DNA from: Actinomycetes bacterium
GTDB taxonomy: Bacteria; Actinomycetota; Actinomycetes; Mycobacteriales; Micromonosporaceae
Direction of reading: 5' to 3'
NCBI GenBank assembly: GCA_023437285.1
Contig: JAEZGP010000666.1
Coordinates: forward strand, 1 to 11,275
Length of the DNA stretch: 11,275 nt
The notes under the pieces were generated by a model, which saw only the letters and a program-made list of their open reading frames with translations, was not told where the DNA came from and did not search any database. Shown piece after piece: positions 6,683 through 11,275 of this stretch (its first letter is position 1; each line of letters begins with the position of its first letter). A program made the position numbers and the translations under genes.

Positions 6683-6715
6683 ATACCATGGTATTACCGC
6701 TGCTGAGCGAACCAA
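6683..6715 (-). promoter_or_regulatory. Promoter and operator of the first RHH/PIN operon
   Basis: ATACCATGGTAT (6683-6694) is a perfect 12-bp palindrome ending 10 bp before the antitoxin ATG. On the minus strand TTGGTT (6715-6710), a 16-bp spacer and TACCAT (6693-6688) fit a -35/-10 pair, so the -10 lies inside the palindrome. Repression by the RHH protein or its toxin complex is the expected arrangement. The same TACCAT word occurs in the yefM operator. Confidence 0.6.
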
Positions 6716-6742
6716 TCCGATGCGGCAGACCTTGGGCCGTCA

Positions 6743-7831
<1,089 letters not shown>

Positions 7832-7896
7832 TCCGCCTCTTTCGTGGTCTTCTCTTGGCTCGGCGACCAGTCTACGGACCGAGCTACCGTCGACCC

Positions 7897-8340
7897 GTGC
7901 AGTCCCTGTCCGGCGCCCTCGTCGCCCTCGCCGTGCTCGTCGCGGCCACGGCGGTCGGTTTCGCGTGGCGCAAGCGCAATGGTCGGTTCGCGGAACAGGC
8001 GCCGGCGTCCGCGCCGGACGAGGCCGTGGTGCCGCCCACCCTCCGCGACGTCCTCAACCTTCCCCCGGGTACGCCCGTGACGCTGCTGCAATTCTCCTCC
8101 GCGTTCTGCGCCCCGTGCCGGGCCACGCGGGTGATCTGCGCCGACGTCGCCCGGACAGTCCCCGGGGTGGCACACGTCGAGGTGGACGCCGAATCGCACC
8201 TCGACGCCGTCCGCGCGCTCGACGTCCGGCGTACGCCCACGGTTTTGATCATTGACGACGCCGGCCGGATCAGGCGCCGGGCCAGCGGCGCGCCGACGAA
8301 GGCCCAACTGCTGGCCGCCCTGGCGGAGGTGAAGGCGTGA
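7897..8340 (+). CDS. Membrane-anchored thioredoxin-like (TlpA-type) protein
   Basis: 147 residues with the GTG at 7897. Residues 5-24 are one hydrophobic helix (GALVALAVLVAATAVGFAW), which anchors the protein with the thioredoxin fold on the outer face. FSSAFCAPCRATR contains the redox pair C71-C74 as C-A-P-C, and RRTPTVLII holds the cis-proline (about residue 115) of the fold. VPGVAHVEVDAESHLDAV is the usual strand-helix between. It probably reduces or transfers thiols at the membrane. A longer start (TTG 7855) is possible but would place a basic stretch before the helix. There is no ribosome binding site at 7897, and TACCGT at 7886-7891 fits a -10 for a leaderless transcript, weakly. It overlaps the LysE gene by GTGA. 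Confidence 0.88.
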   Translation: MQSLSGALVALAVLVAATAVGFAWRKRNGRFAEQAPASAPDEAVVPPTLRDVLNLPPGTPVTLLQFSSAFCAPCRATRVICADVARTVPGVAHVEVDAESHLDAVRALDVRRTPTVLIIDDAGRIRRRASGAPTKAQLLAALAEVKA

Positions 8341-8984
8341 TCTCGCTCGGCAGCGCGCTGGGGGTGGCGGCCGTGTCGCTCGGCATGGTGCTCACCCCGG
8401 GACCGAACATGATGTACCTGGTCTCGCGCAGCATCTCGCAGGGCCGGCGGGCCGGGCTGCTGTCGCTCGGCGGGGTCGCGGTCGGCTTCCTGGTCTACCT
8501 GGCGGCGGCGACGTTCGGGCTGTCGGCTCTGTTCACGGCCGTACCGGAGGTTTACCACGCGGTCCGCTTCGCCGGCGCCGCCTACCTGCTGTGGCTGGCG
8601 TGGAAGGTGCTGCGGCCGGGCGGGGTGTCCATTTTCGAGCCGGTACGGCTGCCGCCGGACAGCCCTCGCAAGCTGTTCGCGATGGGGTTGTTCACGAACC
8701 TGCTCAATCCCAAGGCGGCGCTGATGTACGGCTCGCTCATCCCGCAGTTCCTCGACCCGTCGGCCGGCCACCTGGTGATGCAGGGCTTCCTGCTGGGCGG
8801 CGTCCAGATCACCATCAGCATGCTGGTCAACGCGACGCTCGTGCTGCTCGCGGGCACCGTGGCGGTGTTCCTCGCCCGGCGGCCGGGTTGGCTGCGCGTC
8901 CAGCGGTGGGTCACGGGCACGCTGCTCGGCGCGATTGCGGTACGCCTGGCGACCGACCGTACCCGCCCGGGCGTCGCGACATAG
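8337..8984 (+). CDS. LysE/RhtB family amino-acid or metabolite exporter
   Basis: 215 residues with the full LysE/RhtB pattern: an N-terminal helix ending in the signature LTPGPNMMYLVSRSISQGRRAG (about 19-40), then GGVAVGFLVYLAAATFGL, YLLWLAWKVL (about 82-92), LFTNLLNPKAALMYGSLIPQFL (about 117-138) and two C-terminal helices. Five or six membrane segments are visible. Members export amino acids such as lysine, homoserine, threonine and cysteine-related compounds. The substrate is not readable from sequence. Overlap with the thioredoxin gene and proximity to a cysteine leader peptide make a thiol or sulfur compound an attractive guess, no more. No terminator is visible after its stop at 8984. 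Confidence 0.93.
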   Translation: MISLGSALGVAAVSLGMVLTPGPNMMYLVSRSISQGRRAGLLSLGGVAVGFLVYLAAATFGLSALFTAVPEVYHAVRFAGAAYLLWLAWKVLRPGGVSIFEPVRLPPDSPRKLFAMGLFTNLLNPKAALMYGSLIPQFLDPSAGHLVMQGFLLGGVQITISMLVNATLVLLAGTVAVFLARRPGWLRVQRWVTGTLLGAIAVRLATDRTRPGVAT

Positions 8985-8993
8985 ATCACGATA

Positions 8994-9044
8994 ATTCCTA
9001 TCGGGTGAGACGGAATAGCAGCTCAGTGCCCCCGTGTATACGAT
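8994..9044 (+). promoter_or_regulatory. Promoter of the leader peptide, with upstream dyad
   Basis: TACGAT (9039-9044) fits an actinobacterial -10 (TANNNT) in the context TGTATACGAT. The spacing predicts a transcript starting at or one base before the GTG at 9052, that is a leaderless small ORF. No -35 near consensus is present 17-18 bp upstream. ATTCC (8994-8998) and GGAAT (9012-9016) form a dyad just upstream, where an activator could bind. Confidence 0.5.
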
Positions 9045-9051
9045 CAACCTC

Positions 9052-9126
9052 GTGAACCACCTGCTGACGAGACGCCGCGCGGTCGACCTGTGCCGCGTCT
9101 GCGCCAGCCTCTGTCGCGCCTTCTGA
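9052..9126 (+). CDS. Cysteine-containing leader peptide (24 residues)
   Basis: GTG start, TGA stop at 9124-9126. The sequence begins MNHLLTRRRAVDLCRV and continues with C17, S19, C21 and a final Phe. Cysteines are at 14, 17 and 21 (codons TGC 9091, TGC 9100, TGT 9112). The H-L-L-T-R-R-R-x-x-D-L-C-R pattern matches the short putative leader peptides that precede sulfur-metabolism genes in many actinobacteria, where cysteine codons sense cysteine supply; I recall this pattern and cannot search for it here. It is probably leaderless, from the -10 at 9039. It ends 37 bp before the DUF4395 gene. Its last bases (9119-9127) pair perfectly with that gene's Shine-Dalgarno region. It is too short to be seen by usual gene-length cut-offs. 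Confidence 0.83.
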   Translation: MNHLLTRRRAVDLCRVCASLCRAF

Positions 9127-9153
9127 CCGTATTTCTCCCACCTCGTCAGAAGG
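9119..9153 (+). promoter_or_regulatory. Leader hairpin that can hide the DUF4395 ribosome binding site
   Basis: CCTTCTGAC (9119-9127) and GTCAGAAGG (9145-9153) are perfect 9-bp complements with a 17-nt loop. The 5' arm contains the last sense codon and the stop codon of the leader peptide. The 3' arm contains AGAAGG, the Shine-Dalgarno of the gene starting at 9164. Four Ts follow at 9157-9160, so an attenuating terminator is an alternative reading. The regulatory role is inferred. Confidence 0.65.
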
Positions 9154-9163
9154 GCCTTTTCCC

Positions 9164-9580
9164 ATGCAGCTCGACGTGCGCGGGCCGCGCTTCGCGGCCG
9201 CCGTCACCACCGTCGTCCTCGTTCTCATCCTCATCACCGGCTCGAGCTGGCTCGCGCTCACCCAGGCCGTCGTGTTCGCCATCGGCGCCGCCAGTGCCCG
9301 CTACGCGCCCTACGGCTGGCTGTTCCGGGTCGCCGTGGCGCCACGCCTGGGCCCGGTCAGGGAACGCGAGCCGGCCGGCCCGGTGCGCTTCGCCCAGGGC
9401 GTCGGCTTCGCGTTCGCCGCGATCGCCACGCTCGGCTTCCTCAGCGGCATCACGGTCGTCGGCATCGTGGCGACCGCGTTCGCGCTCGGCGCGGCCTTCC
9501 TCAACGCGGCATTCGGCTTCTGCCTCGGCTGCGAGACGTACCTGCTCGCCAAGCGCCTCACCACCCGCCCGGCCAACTGA
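9164..9580 (+). CDS. DUF4395 family membrane protein
   Basis: 138 residues. GPRFAAAVTTVVLVLILITG (7-26) and ALTQAVVFAIGA (31-42) form the first hydrophobic segments, followed by YGWLFRVAVAPRLGPVRERE (50-69) on the cytoplasmic side. Two more helices (about 79-95 and 97-117) lead into the conserved AFGFCLGCETYLL, with C120 and C123. This pattern and length are those of DUF4395. The Cys pair suggests thiol or sulfur chemistry at the membrane, and these proteins often occur next to thioredoxin or sulfurtransferase genes. No enzymatic function is established. AGAAGGG at 9148-9154 is its ribosome binding site, 9 nt before ATG, and it sits in a hairpin with the end of the cysteine leader peptide. 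The thioredoxin and LysE genes precede it on the same strand. Confidence 0.93.
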   Translation: MQLDVRGPRFAAAVTTVVLVLILITGSSWLALTQAVVFAIGAASARYAPYGWLFRVAVAPRLGPVREREPAGPVRFAQGVGFAFAAIATLGFLSGITVVGIVATAFALGAAFLNAAFGFCLGCETYLLAKRLTTRPAN

Positions 9581-9591
9581 CCCACCGGCGC

Positions 9592-9639
9592 GGCAATGAA
9601 CCGGGCTGGTACGTATAGCTACCCTCCCGGTTCATTGCC
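9592..9639 (+). terminator. Long perfect hairpin after DUF4395, probable terminator
   Basis: GGCAATGAACCGGG (9592-9605) and CCCGGTTCATTGCC (9626-9639) are perfect 14-bp arms; GGTA/TACC inside the loop can pair further. It starts 11 bp past the DUF4395 stop. There is no T-run, which is common for actinobacterial terminators. Being symmetric, it could act in both directions or be a recombination or protein-binding site. Confidence 0.7.
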
Positions 9640-9645
9640 CGACCG

Positions 9646-9663
9646 GTTCCGGCCGACCGGAAC
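9646..9663. repeat. Second short hairpin
   Basis: GTTCCGG (9646-9652), loop CCGA, CCGGAAC (9657-9663): a compact 7-bp stem with a 4-nt loop, directly after the large hairpin. It may be part of a tandem terminator or an operator ahead of the following toxin-antitoxin operon. Confidence 0.5.
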
Positions 9664-9682
9664 GGACGGGAGTATGACAATG

Positions 9683-9688
9683 TAGGCT
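9683..9688 (+). promoter_or_regulatory. Possible -10 for a leaderless antitoxin transcript
   Basis: TAGGCT (9683-9688) fits TANNNT and lies 7 nt before the ATG at 9696. There is no Shine-Dalgarno sequence before that ATG, so the transcript may begin at the start codon. No good -35 is visible. Confidence 0.4.
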
Positions 9689-9695
9689 TGTTGGT

Positions 9696-9965
9696 ATGAG
9701 CAAGCGGATCACCGTCAGTGTCCCGGACGACGTCGCCGAGCGGCTGAGTGCCGAGGAGAACGTCTCCGCGTTCGTGGCGGACGCCGTACGCCGACGGATG
9801 CGGCACGAGACCACGCGATCCATGCTGGTGGCGGCCGGGTTCGCCCTTACCGACGAAGGCATGGCCCGGGCCCGGGAACGCCTCACGAACGGCCGGGCGG
9901 CGATGACCCCGGACGTCCTGGAACAGGGCCGGCGCATGCTCGACGAGTTGCGGCCCAAGGGGTGA
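9696..9965 (+). CDS. Ribbon-helix-helix-like antitoxin, second VapBC-type pair
   Basis: 89 residues. KRITVSVPDDVAERLSAEENVSAFVADAVRRRMR (3-36) is a short ribbon-helix-helix domain: beta-strand RITVSVP, then two helices around a turn at NVS. The C-terminal half (about 48-89) is amphipathic and charged (TDEGMARARERL, VLEQGRRMLDELRPKG), as expected for wrapping a PIN toxin. It probably represses its own promoter. It is not obviously similar in sequence to the antitoxin at 6434-6673, so the two pairs are not a recent duplication. The GTG of the toxin overlaps its stop as GTGA. Confidence 0.87.
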   Translation: MSKRITVSVPDDVAERLSAEENVSAFVADAVRRRMRHETTRSMLVAAGFALTDEGMARARERLTNGRAAMTPDVLEQGRRMLDELRPKG

Positions 9966-10345
9966 CGGCAACACTCGTGCTCGACACGAGCGCCGCCGTG
10001 GCCTACATGCGGCAGTCCTTGGCGATGGGCGAACTGCTCGCGGTCGTCGACGAGGACGACGACACGGTGATCCTGCCGGCGACGTGCCTGGCCGAGGCCG
10101 CGGCACAGGCGGACGACGCCGAGACGGCGCTGCTCCGCGTCCTCGCGGCGCTGCCCGGCGTCGCCGTCACGCCGTTGGCACCCGATACGGCTATCGAGGT
10201 GGGCAGGCTCGCTCGACGCAGTGCCGGCCTGGACCTGGCCCACGCGGTCGCCGAGGCAGTCGCGCACGACGCCCAACTAGCGAGCGCCGAGGCCGCCGCG
10301 GCTCGTAAGGTCCTGCCACCCGGCTGGGGAATCATCGAGATCTGA
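9962..10345 (+). CDS. PIN-domain toxin, second VapC-type protein
   Basis: 127 residues. D8 in TLVLDTSAAV, E45 in CLAEAA and D91 in GLDLAHAVAEAVAHDAQLASAE are the PIN metal ligands in order. At the place of the usual fourth Asp (the T-x-D turn) this protein has S-A-E110, a conservative Glu. Whether that supports full activity cannot be judged here. The C-terminus is Trp/Ile-rich (PPGWGIIEI). It is a probable magnesium-dependent ribonuclease, inhibited by the antitoxin encoded before it. The target RNA is unknown. Start GTG 9962 with a 4-bp overlap. No terminator is seen in the 60 bp before the Ada-like gene. Confidence 0.87.
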   Translation: MTATLVLDTSAAVAYMRQSLAMGELLAVVDEDDDTVILPATCLAEAAAQADDAETALLRVLAALPGVAVTPLAPDTAIEVGRLARRSAGLDLAHAVAEAVAHDAQLASAEAAAARKVLPPGWGIIEI

Positions 10346-10405
10346 TCCACGGTCAGGTCTGAAAACCGCCAGCCACGTGTACGCCTGCGCGGCAGGATTG
10401 CACAC

Positions 10406-11275
10406 GTGCTGGACTTCGAGCAGTGTTACCGGGCCGTGGACAGCCGCGATGCGCGGTTCGACGGGTGGTTCGTGACCGCCGTGACGTCGACGCGGATCTA
10501 CTGCCGCCCGTCGTGCCCGGCGCTGACGCCGAAGCGGACGAACGTGCGGTTCCTGCCGTCGGCCGCCGCCGCGCAGAAGGACGGCTTCCGGGCGTGCCTG
10601 CGGTGCCGGCCGGACGCGGCGCCCGGGTCGCCCGAGTGGGACACCCGAGCGGACGTGGTGGGCCGCGCGATGCGGCTGATCGCGGACGGGGTCGTGGACC
10701 GCGCCGGGGTACCCGGCCTGGCCGGCAAGCTGGGCTACACGGAGCGCCACCTGCACCGGATGCTGACCGACCAGCTCGGGGCCGGGCCGCTCGCGCTGGC
10801 CCGCGCGCAGCGTGCGCAGACGGCGCGCATCCTCATCGAGACGACCGACCTCGGGCTCGCCGAGATCGCGTTCGCGGCCGGGTTCGGCAGCGTGCGGCAG
10901 TTCAACGACACGATCCGCGAGATCTACGGGCGTACGCCGTCGCAGCTGCGGGTGGGCCGGCGCGCCACCGGACAGGCCACCGAGGGCGGGGCGGCGACTG
11001 TGAACCTGCGGCTGGCGTACCGGCCGCCGCTGCACGTCGCGTCGCTGTTGGAGTATGTGGCGGCCCGCGCGGTGCCCGGCGTGGAGGAGGCGACCCCCGA
11101 CGGGTACGCGAAGGCGCTGCGCCTGCCGCACGGGGCGGCGACGGTGGTCCTGCGGTTCGCGGACGGCCACGTCGACGCGACCCTGCGGCTGGACGACGTA
11201 CGCGACCTCGCGCCGGCCGTCGCCCGGTGCCGGCGGATGCTCGACCTCGACGCCGACCCGGTCGCCGTCGACGCC
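10406..11275 (+). CDS. Ada-type regulator fused to AlkA DNA glycosylase (cut by window edge)
   Basis: 290 codons are visible and the gene runs off the right edge. GTG 10406 follows CAGGA by 8 nt. The N-terminal Ada zinc domain holds C33, C37, C64 and C67 (IYCRPSCPA ... FRACLRCRPD); in Ada the first Cys takes the methyl group from DNA phosphotriesters. An AraC-type double helix-turn-helix follows (about 83-185; YTERHLHRML and LAEIAFAAGFGSVRQFNDTI). From about 197 (VNLRLAYRPPLHVASLLEYVAARAVPGVE) the AlkA N-terminal domain begins, whose catalytic HhH-GPD part would lie beyond the window. Actinobacterial fusions of this kind sense alkylation and excise 3-methyladenine. The O6-methylguanine methyltransferase domain of E. 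coli Ada is not in this position. It is not clearly linked in an operon with the toxin genes before it. Confidence 0.93.
   Translation, partial: MLDFEQCYRAVDSRDARFDGWFVTAVTSTRIYCRPSCPALTPKRTNVRFLPSAAAAQKDGFRACLRCRPDAAPGSPEWDTRADVVGRAMRLIADGVVDRAGVPGLAGKLGYTERHLHRMLTDQLGAGPLALARAQRAQTARILIETTDLGLAEIAFAAGFGSVRQFNDTIREIYGRTPSQLRVGRRATGQATEGGAATVNLRLAYRPPLHVASLLEYVAARAVPGVEEATPDGYAKALRLPHGAATVVLRFADGHVDATLRLDDVRDLAPAVARCRRMLDLDADPVAVDA

Noticed and set aside
7858..7884. Inverted repeat GCTCGG/CCGAGC in the ychF-thioredoxin promoter region
   Set aside because: Only 6 bp with a 15-nt loop; arms of this kind are frequent by chance at this GC content, and no regulator site is recognisable.
7884..9047. 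Long minus-strand open frame opposite the thioredoxin and LysE genes
   Set aside because: It crosses two well-supported plus-strand genes and has an Arg/His/Gln-rich composition typical of antisense reading in high-GC DNA.
10277..11170. Long minus-strand open frame opposite the Ada-AlkA gene
   Set aside because: The plus strand encodes all four Ada cysteines and the AraC domain. The antisense translation shows only Arg/Pro-rich noise.

Overview
The window is a gene-dense piece of a high-GC Gram-positive chromosome. GTG starts are common, adjacent genes repeatedly overlap by 4 bp (ATGA or GTGA), several starts look leaderless, and there is an actinobacterial-type cysteine leader peptide. All of this points to an actinomycete; Micromonosporaceae or a relative is my guess, and the sequence alone does not settle the family. 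I see no transposase, integrase, tRNA, rRNA or CRISPR array. No stretch longer than about 200 bp lacks a gene.

Layout. (1) 1-277, minus: N-terminal part of a membrane-anchored BMP-family substrate-binding-like protein that runs off the left edge. (2) 392-2067, minus: a Hint-domain polymorphic toxin with an HNH-type nuclease tip and its SMI1/KNR4 (SUKH) immunity protein, overlapping ATGA. The toxin has lost or never had the usual large N-terminal region. The tip and immunity gene have clearly lower GC than the Hint region. A perfect TGTGA-N6-TCACA palindrome sits over the toxin start. (3) 2134-3035, minus: a NUDIX hydrolase overlapping a DUF1990 protein. (4) 3233-3535, plus: a small unknown gene whose 3' end overlaps, tail to tail, a large GT-C-type membrane glycosyltransferase (3522-5306, minus). 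(5) 5378-6673, minus: two toxin-antitoxin operons, YefM-YoeB and a ribbon-helix-helix/PIN (VapBC-type) pair, followed upstream by ychF (6743-7831, minus). A 19-bp direct repeat (18/19 identical) that includes the last codons of ychF brackets the VapBC pair. (6) 7897-9580, plus: a TlpA-like thioredoxin, a LysE/RhtB exporter, a 24-residue cysteine-containing leader peptide and a DUF4395 membrane protein. This looks like a thiol/sulfur cluster. (7) 9592-9663: strong hairpins, probably the terminator of that cluster. (8) 9696-10345, plus: a second RHH/PIN toxin-antitoxin operon. (9) 10406-11275, plus: an Ada-type (Cys4 zinc plus AraC HTH) regulator fused to the start of an AlkA glycosylase, cut by the right edge.

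How the parts work together. The window carries four two-gene toxin systems (one toxin-immunity, three toxin-antitoxin) in about 10 kb, each with its pair translationally coupled by a 4-bp overlap. The most mechanistically interesting element is the leader peptide at 9052-9126. Its stop-codon region can pair perfectly over 9 bp with the Shine-Dalgarno region of the DUF4395 gene, so translation of the cysteine codons could control opening of that ribosome binding site.
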